40,361 nt of DNA, from positions 1 through 40,361 of the forward strand of contig PAQV01000047.1 in assembly GCA_002709405.1 (NCBI GenBank), written 5' to 3'. Shown here piece after piece: positions 7,758 to 15,681 of the stretch. Origin of the DNA: Paracoccaceae bacterium (GTDB taxonomy: Bacteria; Pseudomonadota; Alphaproteobacteria; Rhodobacterales; Rhodobacteraceae). Position 1 is the first letter of the stretch, and each line of letters begins with the position of its first letter. Below the pieces are notes generated by a model that saw only the letters and a program-made list of their open reading frames with translations, ran no database searches and was not told the DNA's origin. The position numbers and the translations under genes were made by a program.

Positions 7758-9158
7758 TTACGCCAGAGCGGGGCGCTGTCCCGGCCAGTCGGTCATCTCG
7801 TGCCAGGCCGCGCCCAGCGACAGGATATCCGCATCCGCCCCGCGCCGTCCAATGATCTGAAGCCCCATGGGCAGACCGGCCTCGCCGAAGCCCGCCGGCA
7901 TCGCCAGGGCGGGCAGACCCAGCAGGCTGGCCGGCACCACGACCTCCATCCAGCGGTGGTAGGTGTCCATCGGCTGGCCGTCGATCTCGGCCTTCCAGGG
8001 CTCGTCCACCGGGAAGGGCCAGGCCTGGGCGGCGGGCAGCACCAGCGCGTCGTAATCGTCGAACAGGGCCGCGGCCCGCAAGAACCACTCCGACCGGATG
8101 ACAGAGGCCCGGTGGACCTCCATCGCCGACAGGGCCAGGCCGCGTTCAAGCTCCCAGATGGCGCTGTCCTTCAGGTCGGCCCGGCGCGCGGCCAGGGGCG
8201 CAAGCCCGGTCGACACCGACCACGAGCGCAGGGAGATCCAGCTCTCCCAGATCTTTTCCAGGGGGAACGGCGGGGCCATGTCCTCGACGATGGCGCCGGC
8301 CTCTTCCATCTGTGCCAGCGCCGCGCGGGACAGATCGAGGATCCCCGGTTCAAACGGCAAAGCCCCGCCCCAATCGCCCAGCCAGCCGATCTTCTTGCCG
8401 CGCAGATCGGCAGGGGTCAGCGGACAGACCGGCTTGGCCACGGCCCCGTGCGGCTGGCGCGGATCGGGGCCGGACATGACATCCAGCAGCAGGGCGATGT
8501 CGGCAGGGGTACGGGCCATGGGGCCAAGGGTGGACAGCTGGTGCAGGAAATTGTCGCCGATCGCTTCCGAGGGCACGCGGCTCCAGGATGGGCGGAAGCC
8601 GTAGACGTTGTTCCAGGCGGCGGGGTTGCGCAGGCTGCCCATCATGTCCGACCCGTCGGCAATGGCCAGCATGCCGGTGGCCAGGGCGACCGCCGCCCCG
8701 CCCGAGGACCCCCCGCAGGACCGGGACTGGTCATAGGGGTTTTTCGTGGCCCCGTGCACCGGGTTGAACGTGTGACTGCCCAGGCCGAACTCCGGGGTGT
8801 TGGTCTTGCCGATCACGATGGCCCCGGCGGCGCGCAGGCGGGCCACCATGATGTCGTCCTTTTCGGCGACACTGCCCGCGAAAATGGGCGAGCCCTGCGA
8901 GGTGGGGAAGCCCTTTGCATTGGCCAGGTCCTTGATCGCGATGGGCAATCCGGCCAGCGGCCCCTGCAGGCCCGCCGCATCGGCGGCCCGGGCCTCGGCC
9001 ATCAGGGCATCGGGATCGGCCATCGAGACGATGGCATTCACGGTCGGGTTGACCTTGGCAATGCGCTCCAGCGTGGCCTGCATCAGGGTCTCGGCGGTCA
9101 GCCGGCCGGTGTGAAGGTCCTGGGCCAGGTCGGTCGCGGATCGGAAGGTGAGGGTCAT
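7758..9158 (-). CDS. Amidase signature family hydrolase
   Basis: A 466-residue cytoplasmic enzyme with the Ser-cisSer-Lys triad of the amidase signature family: K76 in LPIAIKDL, the cis-Ser S151 in CGGSSGG, and the probable nucleophile S175 in SDMMGSLRNPA. The spacing S151 to S175 fits the family. It hydrolyses a carboxamide; the substrate cannot be told from sequence. GatA is unlikely because gatB and gatC are not adjacent and the nucleophile region is atypical. The ATG at 9158 is chosen since homology begins there; the frame stays open to 9236 without a likely start. It ends 10 bases before the DUF2189 gene. Confidence 0.88.
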   Translation of the reverse strand: MTLTFRSATDLAQDLHTGRLTAETLMQATLERIAKVNPTVNAIVSMADPDALMAEARAADAAGLQGPLAGLPIAIKDLANAKGFPTSQGSPIFAGSVAEKDDIMVARLRAAGAIVIGKTNTPEFGLGSHTFNPVHGATKNPYDQSRSCGGSSGGAAVALATGMLAIADGSDMMGSLRNPAAWNNVYGFRPSWSRVPSEAIGDNFLHQLSTLGPMARTPADIALLLDVMSGPDPRQPHGAVAKPVCPLTPADLRGKKIGWLGDWGGALPFEPGILDLSRAALAQMEEAGAIVEDMAPPFPLEKIWESWISLRSWSVSTGLAPLAARRADLKDSAIWELERGLALSAMEVHRASVIRSEWFLRAAALFDDYDALVLPAAQAWPFPVDEPWKAEIDGQPMDTYHRWMEVVVPASLLGLPALAMPAGFGEAGLPMGLQIIGRRGADADILSLGAAWHEMTDWPGQRPALA

Positions 9159-9288
9159 GTCGGGGTCTTTCGTGCTTGAGTCCCGAAGCTCTAGCCGATT
9201 GGCGCGCCCGGGCAAACGCGAAGCGCCCGCGCCCATGCAAGACGCAGGGCGAAGATCCGGGGCAGCAGGTTTTTTGGGCCGGTCGGGA

Positions 9289-9306
9289 CAGGGCTGTTTC
9301 GCCCTG
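9289..9306. other. Small hairpin upstream of the amidase
   Basis: CAGGGC and GCCCTG pair around a 6-base loop. It lies in the roughly 310-base stretch between amidase and prfB, which contains no gene. On the minus strand it is downstream of the shared 27-base element and may be a further part of the prfB 3' end, or lie in the amidase leader. Confidence 0.35.
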
Positions 9307-9341
9307 ACGATGGGACGGTGCGGCGTGGCGGGCGGACGGCC

Positions 9342-9368
9342 GGGGTATTTGGAAAGAGAAAGAAGCAG
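9342..9368 (-). repeat. Pyrimidine-rich 3'-end element, copy 1
   Basis: Read on the minus strand this contains TTCTTTCTCTTTCC, then AAATACCCC. The same 27 bases recur with one mismatch at 26614-26640 on the plus strand. In both places the element follows a GC-rich hairpin behind a gene and points the same way as that gene (prfB here, the M20 peptidase there). It looks like a family-specific transcript end. Confidence 0.7.
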
Positions 9369-9395
9369 TAGGCTGGGCGCTGACCCGGGTGTGGC

Positions 9396-9470
9396 GGGGC
9401 CCGTGCGACCCGTGGCGCTGGTGCAGGGTGGGTGGGTGGGTGCGCCAGCGGTGCGGGGCGCGCGGGCCCC
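9396..9470 (-). terminator. 30-bp hairpin with a G-quadruplex loop behind prfB
   Basis: The left arm 9396-9425 and right arm 9441-9470 pair over 30 positions with only two mismatches, allowing G-U pairs. The loop 9426-9440 is exactly GGGTGGGTGGGTGGG on the plus strand. The right arm touches the stop codon of prfB (9471-9473). The prfB transcript would carry CCCACCCACCCACCC in the loop; the G-rich strand is the template. Its position argues for a transcription terminator. The same design with an unrelated stem occurs at 16958-17022. Confidence 0.8.
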
Positions 9471-10592
9471 TTAGTCCGCCTGGGCTTCGGCGCGGCTTTT
9501 GCCGGCCACGTCCATGGCCAGAGTGGCGGCCATGAACCCGTCGAGGTCGCCGTCGAGCACACCCTTGGTGTCCGAGGTTTCGTGTTCGGTGCGCAGGTCC
9601 TTCACCATCTGGTAGGGCTGCAGCACGTAGGACCGGATCTGGTTGCCCCAGCCGGCCGAGCCCTTGCTTTCATGGGCCTCGTTGATGGCCGCGTTGCGGC
9701 GGTCAAGTTCCAGCTGGTACAGCCGCGATTTCAGGGCCTTCATGGCGATGTCGCGGTTCTGGTGCTGGGATTTCTCGGACGAGGTCACCACGATGCCCGT
9801 GGGATGGTGGGTGATCCGCACGGCCGAATCCGTCGTGTTGACGTGCTGGCCGCCGGCCCCGGACGACCGGAAGGTGTCGATGCGGATGTCGGCCGGATTG
9901 ACCTCGATCTCGATGTTGTCGTCGACCACCGGGTAGACCCAGACGCTGGCAAAGGAGGTCTCGCGCGTGCCCTTGCCGAAGGGCGAGATCCGCACCAGTC
10001 GGTGCACGCCGCTTTCCGATTTCAGCCAACCATAGGCGTTGTGACCCGAAATCTTGTAGGCACAGGACTTGATCCCCGCCTCTGCCCCCGCTTCTTCGGA
10101 TTGCAGTTCCACCTTGTAGCCGCGCTTTTCCGCCCAGCGGACATACATCCGCTGCAACATCTGCGCCCAGTCGCAGGCCTCGGTCCCGCCGGCCCCGGCG
10201 TTGATTTCCAGGAAGGTGTCGTTGCTGTCCGCCTCGCCGTCCAGCAGCGCCTCAAGCTCTTTCTGGGCGGCCTTCTCGGCCAGCAGCTTCAGCGCGTCCT
10301 CGGCCTCCGAGACGACCTCGTCGTCCTCTTCCATCTCGCCCAGTTCGATCAGCTCGACATGGTCGGTCAGCTCCTGGCGGATGCCATCATGCACGGCCAT
10401 GGAATCGACCAGAGACTGACGGTCGCGCATCAGTTTCTGGGCCTTGTCGGGATCGTTCCACAGATCGGGATCCTCGACACGTGCGTTGAATTCCTCCAGC
10501 CGGTGCGGCGCGGTGTCGTAATCCATCCGCTGGGCCAGAAGCTCCAGCGACTTCTCGATCTCGGCTACGGTGTTCTGGATCTCGGCGCGCAT
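9471..10592 (-). CDS. prfB: Peptide chain release factor 2
   Basis: A 373-residue protein, full length for RF2. It has the GGQ motif (247-249, SSGAGGQHVNTTDSAV), which reaches the peptidyl-transferase centre, and the SPF anticodon-like tripeptide (203-205) that reads UGA and UAA. It triggers peptide release at those stops in the cytoplasm. The frame is continuous from ATG: where Escherichia coli RF2 has an in-frame UGA and a programmed +1 shift near codon 26, this gene reads QRMDYDTAPHRLEE without interruption. Autoregulation by frameshifting therefore appears absent. The gene ends in UAA and is directly followed by the G-quadruplex-loop hairpin. Confidence 0.97.
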   Translation of the reverse strand: MRAEIQNTVAEIEKSLELLAQRMDYDTAPHRLEEFNARVEDPDLWNDPDKAQKLMRDRQSLVDSMAVHDGIRQELTDHVELIELGEMEEDDEVVSEAEDALKLLAEKAAQKELEALLDGEADSNDTFLEINAGAGGTEACDWAQMLQRMYVRWAEKRGYKVELQSEEAGAEAGIKSCAYKISGHNAYGWLKSESGVHRLVRISPFGKGTRETSFASVWVYPVVDDNIEIEVNPADIRIDTFRSSGAGGQHVNTTDSAVRITHHPTGIVVTSSEKSQHQNRDIAMKALKSRLYQLELDRRNAAINEAHESKGSAGWGNQIRSYVLQPYQMVKDLRTEHETSDTKGVLDGDLDGFMAATLAMDVAGKSRAEAQAD

Positions 10593-11383
10593 CTCAATCG
10601 GTCCTCATGCTCAGACATGCGTGATAGACCATGACCCGCACCCGGGCAAGTCGCTGCGATCGCAGGGCCGGGCCCGGATTTTCACCCCCTGGCAACCCAT
10701 TGAAATATATCAGTTTCCAAAATTTATCGACGCAAAGGTTAAAAAATTCCGGCCCCGGGGAACTTTCGCGATCCCGCCATCGTCAACCTGTCGAGATCCA
10801 AGGACGGATCCATCGTAACAAAGGCTGAAGACCCGGCATGGCCGTGACCCTGTCCACTCCTTGCACAAACCTCTCACTCAGAGGTCAGCTGTCCGCGTAT
10901 CGCGGTCGCGTTCGCCACGCATCCCAGGCGGGCGTGACCCCGGCCCGGGCGGCGGGAGTCGCGCACCGGAAACCGCACTCTCCCTCGCGGTCCGGTGACG
11001 TGGTTTCGCCCCTGTTCAGCCTGACAGCCGGACCCGGACCTGCCCCTCGGCTGCGTCCTGTCCGTCCCTGTACGGGGTCCCCTGTCGCTGGCGGTAAACC
11101 CGCCGGAGCAGATCACGATCCCACCTCGCCCCACCGGTTGCCGGGTCTTCCGGTGGCGGCACTGTCCGGTCCACTGTCCGGACAGGTTTCCCATCTTTGG
11201 AGGAGGTCGGAAACACACGTAACCGGATGATCCCCGAATGGGCCAACCCCATCTTGGGTCATCCCTGACCGCCATTTCGCGGTCCAACTTGTCCTCGTGC
11301 GCCCCATCCCTGCATCCCTGCGCCGGCGCACGGGGACACCTTTCATTCAGGAACGTCCCTCCCCAGCAGGACGTAGGGTCCGA
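10593..11383. other. 790-base region without a convincing gene
   Basis: The frames on both strands give arginine/proline-rich products without recognisable motifs, so I call none. The left part is unusually AT-rich for this genome (about 10700-10750, AAATATATCAGTTTCC) and probably holds the prfB promoter. A plus-strand GGAAC (10759-10763) is followed after 17 bases by CGTC (10781-10784), close to the EcfG general-stress promoter pattern. A small hairpin ACCTCT-N5-AGAGGT lies at 10869-10885. An untranslated RNA transcribed rightwards is possible. Confidence 0.4.
11291..11337 (-). terminator. Hairpin downstream of the anti-sigma factor gene
   Basis: The arms 11291-11303 and 11325-11337 pair over 13 positions with one G-U-type mismatch. 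The 21-base loop reads on the minus strand as G-runs (GGGATGCAGGGATGG). It lies about 46 bases after the anti-sigma stop codon and has no T-tract. It may be a terminator of the sigma/anti-sigma operon. Confidence 0.45.
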
Positions 11384-11977
11384 TCAGCCTGTCTCTCCCA
11401 GGACTATACGGCTGGTCGGGCCTGCCATCTGGCCGGGCCGCCCAGTGGCGATGTCCAGCACGCTGCCCGCCTTCAGTCCTGACGAAATCCACACGCCCTC
11501 GGCGCCCAGGTAAAGCGGGCCGTCCGGGCCTTCTGTCCAGATGTGCAATTCCTCGGGCCCGGCGTGATCCAGCCGGATGCGGCCCTGGCGGCTGTGCCAG
11601 GTCAGCTCGGCCGGGCCATGGGGCGTGACCAGCTGCACCCGCTCGGTCCAGTAGGCGTTCCAGCCCAGGACGGTCGCGGCCAGGGTGATCTTGACCGCCA
11701 GGATGCCCCCGATGATCCGCCCCCAGGGCAGCCCGGCAGAGGCCGCCCGTTCCGGCGGACGCCCGAACAGGGTGATCCTGACCGCGTTCAGCACATGGGC
11801 GGGTGCCACGTGATCGGGAGCGGCCGCAAAGGCGGGGGCAAAGTCGTCTTCCCAGTCCTGGACCATGCGCGCGAAGGCCGGATCGGCAGAGATACGCCGT
11901 TCGACACGGGCCGCCTCGGGGCCATCCAGCAGGCCCAGGGCGAATTCGGCAGACAGGATGTCATCCTTGACCGTCAT
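11384..11977 (-). CDS. Membrane anti-sigma factor (RskA-like)
   Basis: A 197-residue protein. Residues 1-60 have the helical anti-sigma fold (DDILSAEFALGLLDGPEAARVERR, then ADPAFARMVQDWEDDFAPAF) seen in anti-sigma-K-type proteins, without the zinc-binding HxxxCxxC motif. One membrane helix spans about 87-108 (IIGGILAVKITLAATVLGWNAYW), and a short beta-rich domain would face the periplasm. It should hold the ECF sigma factor at the membrane until a signal releases it. Its start overlaps the 3' end of the sigma gene by 17 bases, so the two are translationally coupled and made in balance. Confidence 0.88.
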   Translation of the reverse strand: MTVKDDILSAEFALGLLDGPEAARVERRISADPAFARMVQDWEDDFAPAFAAAPDHVAPAHVLNAVRITLFGRPPERAASAGLPWGRIIGGILAVKITLAATVLGWNAYWTERVQLVTPHGPAELTWHSRQGRIRLDHAGPEELHIWTEGPDGPLYLGAEGVWISSGLKAGSVLDIATGRPGQMAGPTSRIVLGETG

Positions 11978-12617
11978 GAGTGTCCCCCTTCATGTCCGGC
12001 GTGCGGTTCGGCTGATCCCCTTCAGGGTCGCCTCCGCCCATTGTTTCGTCCGTTGTTTCTTCCGTCTCGCCGTCGGATCTCAGGCAGTGGCGCAACAGCC
12101 TGAGGCCGCGATGCAATCGTGTGCGCACCGTATTCTCCGGGACATCGGCCCTCAGGGCCATTTCCTTGTAGGAATATCCCAGTTGATAGACACATAGTAT
12201 GGCATCGGCTTGCGGGTAGGATAATTTTCCGAGGCAATCCATGATTTTTTGCCGGATCATGAACCGGGTTTCGGTGCCGGCCAGGGTATCTACCAGGTCG
12301 TCGGGCATCTCTTCGCCCTCGCCCTGGCGGCGACGGCGGGCGCGCAGCATGTCGACGGCCTCGTTGCGGGCGATGGTCAGCAGCCAGGCCATGCCGCTGC
12401 GGCCGGGCCGGAATTGCGGCGCCCCCCGCCAGGCCTTGACGAAGACGTTCTGCAGGGCGTCCTCGGCATCGGACCGATCCCGCAGGATACGCATCAACGC
12501 GCTGAAGATCCGGTTCGAACTTGCCTTGTAAAGGGCATCCAGCGCGCCCCGATTGCCCGCCGCCATGGCCACGATCAGTTCGGCAACTTGTTCGTCGGAT
12601 GGCTTGCTGTCATACAT
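11961..12617 (-). CDS. ECF-subfamily RNA polymerase sigma factor
   Basis: A 218-residue sigma-70-family protein of the extracytoplasmic-function type. Region 2 is clear (ALYKASSNRIFSALMRIL, DAEDALQNVFVKAWR, GMAWLLTIARNEAVDMLR). Region 4 follows (LGKLSYPQADAILCVYQLGY, then YKEMALRADVPENTVRTRLH), separated by an acidic linker. The C-terminal 35 residues are a charged tail rich in D, E and T beyond region 4. It redirects RNA polymerase to a small regulon; the signal is unknown. It is cotranscribed with its anti-sigma factor. No good ribosome site precedes the ATG; instead a perfect 12-base palindrome occupies that position. A divergent membrane protein starts only 35 bases away. Confidence 0.93.
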   Translation of the reverse strand: MYDSKPSDEQVAELIVAMAAGNRGALDALYKASSNRIFSALMRILRDRSDAEDALQNVFVKAWRGAPQFRPGRSGMAWLLTIARNEAVDMLRARRRRQGEGEEMPDDLVDTLAGTETRFMIRQKIMDCLGKLSYPQADAILCVYQLGYSYKEMALRADVPENTVRTRLHRGLRLLRHCLRSDGETEETTDETMGGGDPEGDQPNRTPDMKGDTHDGQG

Positions 12618-12618
12618 G

Positions 12619-12630
12619 AATTACGTAATT
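12619..12630. promoter_or_regulatory. Palindrome AATTACGTAATT between divergent starts
   Basis: A perfect 12-base palindrome at -2 to -13 of the ECF sigma start codon and 23-34 bases upstream of the divergent gene at 12653. It is strikingly AT-rich in this GC-rich genome. It may be an operator serving both genes, or it may mask the sigma factor's ribosome site. Confidence 0.45.
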
Positions 12631-12652
12631 TTCGAAGAAAGGCCGGGAGTGC

Positions 12653-12886
12653 ATGTCCGATAGCTTACACGAACGCAAGCGGGTGGTGATCAACGTCATG
12701 GTTGCTGCTTTCGTCGGCCTTCACGTCCCCCTGACCTGCCTGCTGGTCTATGCGCTGCTGCGCGGGTTCACCGGCCTGGGCCCCGTGCTGTGGCTGGCCC
12801 TGGCCGCCACGCTTGTGGCCACCGCGGGCACCCTGCTGTATATCCACGCCCGGCTGTGGCCCGGCAAGGATGCGCTGACCGCCTGA
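12653..12886 (+). CDS. Small two-helix membrane protein, sensor-fragment-like
   Basis: A 77-residue protein with two membrane helices, about 11-36 (VVINVMVAAFVGLHVPLTCL and on) and 42-66 (GPVLWLALAATLVATAGTLL). GGGAG lies a few bases before the ATG. The LHVP motif in helix 1 resembles the opening helix of the multi-helix membrane domains found in some alphaproteobacterial chemoreceptors and GGDEF proteins, so this may be a stand-alone or shortened relative. It is divergent from the ECF sigma gene with 35 bases between starts, so it may belong to the same regulon. Function unknown. Confidence 0.65.
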   Translation: MSDSLHERKRVVINVMVAAFVGLHVPLTCLLVYALLRGFTGLGPVLWLALAATLVATAGTLLYIHARLWPGKDALTA

Positions 12887-12924
12887 GCCTGCCCGATCTG
12901 CGCCGGGCCTCACCCGGTCCCGAG

Positions 12925-12976
12925 CGGGGCATCCCTGCCCGCGCCCATCTCACATGGCCCGGGCACCCCTGCCCGC
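12925..12976. terminator. Two tandem hairpins between convergent gene ends
   Basis: Two near-identical direct repeats (12926-12943 and 12960-12979) each fold as GGGCA-YCCC-TGCCC. They lie between the stop of the small membrane protein (12886) and the stop of mrcA on the other strand (12999). This is the position expected of a bidirectional terminator, though T-tracts are missing. Confidence 0.45.
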
Positions 12977-12998
12977 ACCAAAGTCCCCAGTCCGGACC

Positions 12999-15572
12999 TT
13001 AATACAGCCCGCCCGAGCTCACCGTCCCGAAGTTGGCCTTCGGCCCCACGTAGGCCGTGCCCCCGGTGGAGGTCGTCACGGTCCGACCGGTCTCGCGGCT
13101 GACCTCCTCGACCAGCGGCAGGTTCGACCCCATCGCGAAGCCACCGTCATAGGCCACGCCAAAGATCGGCTCTTCGCCGTCGCGGAAGTACTCGGCCACC
13201 ACGTAATCGCCGGTGGCATCGTCGGGCAGCCGCGCGCCGGTCAGCCGGTGGATCTTGATGAAATGCCCACCCGGAGGCACGTCGAACGGACCGCCCCCGT
13301 ACTTGGCCACGGCCTGTTCCATGAACCGCTGGAAGACCGGGCCGCACATCGACCCGCCATAGGCGCCCCGGCCCATCGGGCGCGGGTTGTCGTAGCCGAT
13401 GTAGCAGCCCGCCGCGATGTTCGAGGTGAAGCCCACGAACCATACGTCCCGCGCATCGTTGGTCGTTCCGGTCTTGCCCGCCGTCGGCACCGGCAGGTTG
13501 ATCACCCCCGAGGCCGTGCCCCGTTCCACCACGCCCCGCATCATCGAGGTCAGCTGGTAGGCGGTGATCGCGTTCATCACCCGGCCCCGGTTCGACACGA
13601 TGGTCGGCGCCTTGCCCGGGCTCAGGTAGGGCGCCGTGCAATCCACGCAATCGCGCTGGTCATGGCGATAGATCGTGCGGCCATAACGGTCCTGGATCCG
13701 GTCGACCAGCGTCGGTTCCACCCGCTCGCCCCCGTTGGCGAACATCGCGTAGGCCGACACCATGCGGTACAGCGTCGTCTCTTCCGACCCCAGCGCATTG
13801 GCCAGGTAGCGGCCCATGTCGTCATAGACCCCGAAGCGTTCCGCATAATCCGCCACGATCCCCATGCCGACCTCTTGCGCCAGGCGGATCGTCATCAGGT
13901 TCCGCGACCGCTCGATCCCCGTGCGCAGGGGCGTCGGCCCATAGTACTGGTTCGACGCGTTCTTCGGCCGCCACAGACCCTGGGGCGTGTTGATCTCGAT
14001 CGGGGCGTCGACCACGATCGTCGCCGGGGAATAGCCCGAATCCAAGGCCGCCGCATAGACGAAGGGCTTGAAGCTCGACCCCGGCTGGCGCATCGCCTGC
14101 GTCGCCCGGTTGAACACCGACGACTGGTAGGAAAAGCCCCCCTGCATGGCGATCACGCGCCCGGTGTTGACGTCCATCGCCACGAAACCGCCCTGCACCT
14201 TGGGCACCTGGCGCAGGGTCCAGCGGATGAACGACCCGTCCGAATCCGCCGTCATCCGGCGCACGTGCACCACGTCGCCGACCTCGACCAGGTCGCCCAC
14301 GCCCTGGGCCTTCGACGCCAGCGACCCGTTGGCCAGCCGCTTGCGCGCCCATTGCGCGTCCTTGGCCGGCACCCAGTGACCGCCCTCGACCTCGTCGACG
14401 CCCTCGATCCCGATCCGTGCGTCGCCGCCCCGGATCTCCAGCACCACCGCCGGGTACCACTGGTTTTCCAGCGTGATGTCCCGCGCGATGCGCAGATCCG
14501 ACAGCGCCGCCCGCCACTCGGCCTCGGACCCAAGCTGCTCGGCCGGGATCGTCTCGCCCGAGCCGTTCCAGATCCCCAGCTGGCGGTCGTATTTCTCCAA
14601 GGCGATGCGCAGCGATTCCGCCGCCTCGATCTGCATGTCCTCGTCGATCGTCGCCCGGACCGTGTAGCCCCCGGTAAAGAATTCCTCTTCGTCGCGCGTG
14701 CCGATATAGGCGTCCGACAGGCTTAGCTGGCGGCGGATCTCGTCGGTGAAATAATCCCGTGGCGGCAGCGCCGTGCGGAAGCTTTCGAAATCGCCGTTCT
14801 GCACCGAGCGCAGCGGCTCGTTGACCTCGTGCGTGTACACCGCCGCCGTCAGGTAGCCGTTCTCGAACATCTCCTTCAGCACGAAATCGCGCCGCGCCAG
14901 CAGCCGTTCCGCCCGGCGCACCGGATGGTAATCGGACGGCGCCTTCGGCAAGGACGCCAGGAAAGCCGCCTCGTGCGGGGCCAGTTCCGACAGGGTCTTG
15001 TTGAAATAGGTCTGCGCCGCGGCCGTCACCCCGTAGGAATTCTGGCCCAGGTAGATCTCGTTCAGGTACAGCTCCAGGATGTCTTCCTTGGACAGCGCCC
15101 GTTCCACCCGCGAGGCCAGGATGATCTCCTTGATCTTGCGCTCGGCCTGCCGGTCGCCCGACAGCAGGAAGTTCTTCATCACCTGCTGGGTGATGGTCGA
15201 GGCCCCGCGCACGTTCTGGCCGCGCGACTGGATCGCCTCGACCCCGGCGGCGGCGATGCCGCGCATGTCATAGCCCTGGTGGGTGTAGAAATTCTTATCC
15301 TCGGCCGAGATGAACGCCTGTTTCACCAGGTCGGGAATTTCCTCGGCCGGGGTGAACAGGCGCCGCTCGCGGGCAAACTCGTCGATCAGCTGGCCTTCGC
15401 CGGAATAGATCCGGCTGATCGTCGGCGGCTGGTACTGGGCCAGCGATTCATAGCTGGGCAGGTCGCGGCCGTACATGTACAGCACGCCCCCCACGGTCAG
15501 CGCCGCCATGGCGATGCCCAGCGTCACGAAGCTGAAGATCGCTCCGAAGAACGAGAAGATGATCCGGATCAC
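12999..15572 (-). CDS. mrcA: Penicillin-binding protein 1A, bifunctional transglycosylase/transpeptidase
   Basis: An 857-residue class A PBP, normal length. The N-terminal membrane anchor spans about 3-33. The glycosyltransferase-51 domain has E91 in AEDKNFYTHQG and the motif STITQQVMKNFLL. The transpeptidase domain has the SxxK active site (S499-S-F-K502 in QPGSSFKP) and the late KTGTTND motif. An OB-like insertion lies between the two domains at about 330-450, as in other PBP1A proteins. It polymerises lipid II and crosslinks peptidoglycan on the periplasmic face. It follows the amiC-type amidase on the same strand by 109 bases, so synthesis and cleavage enzymes are probably coexpressed. 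Confidence 0.96.
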   Translation of the reverse strand: MIRIIFSFFGAIFSFVTLGIAMAALTVGGVLYMYGRDLPSYESLAQYQPPTISRIYSGEGQLIDEFARERRLFTPAEEIPDLVKQAFISAEDKNFYTHQGYDMRGIAAAGVEAIQSRGQNVRGASTITQQVMKNFLLSGDRQAERKIKEIILASRVERALSKEDILELYLNEIYLGQNSYGVTAAAQTYFNKTLSELAPHEAAFLASLPKAPSDYHPVRRAERLLARRDFVLKEMFENGYLTAAVYTHEVNEPLRSVQNGDFESFRTALPPRDYFTDEIRRQLSLSDAYIGTRDEEEFFTGGYTVRATIDEDMQIEAAESLRIALEKYDRQLGIWNGSGETIPAEQLGSEAEWRAALSDLRIARDITLENQWYPAVVLEIRGGDARIGIEGVDEVEGGHWVPAKDAQWARKRLANGSLASKAQGVGDLVEVGDVVHVRRMTADSDGSFIRWTLRQVPKVQGGFVAMDVNTGRVIAMQGGFSYQSSVFNRATQAMRQPGSSFKPFVYAAALDSGYSPATIVVDAPIEINTPQGLWRPKNASNQYYGPTPLRTGIERSRNLMTIRLAQEVGMGIVADYAERFGVYDDMGRYLANALGSEETTLYRMVSAYAMFANGGERVEPTLVDRIQDRYGRTIYRHDQRDCVDCTAPYLSPGKAPTIVSNRGRVMNAITAYQLTSMMRGVVERGTASGVINLPVPTAGKTGTTNDARDVWFVGFTSNIAAGCYIGYDNPRPMGRGAYGGSMCGPVFQRFMEQAVAKYGGGPFDVPPGGHFIKIHRLTGARLPDDATGDYVVAEYFRDGEEPIFGVAYDGGFAMGSNLPLVEEVSRETGRTVTTSTGGTAYVGPKANFGTVSSGGLY

Positions 15573-15681
15573 GCGCGCCTGCCTTCTGGATTACAAGGGT
15601 CGCATTATAAGGAAGGGTGTCCCGAGGGTCAAAGCACGACGCAGCGAGCGCCGCCCTGCCCGCCCCCGGAAAACCAGCGGG

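Noticed and set aside
9159-9236. Upstream extension of the amidase
   Set aside because: The extra 26 residues have no family similarity; the amidase begins normally at 9158.
10838-11287. Open frames on both strands in the prfB/anti-sigma gap
   Set aside because: Both products are composed of arginine, proline, glycine and serine without structure or motifs, and neither has a convincing ribosome site.
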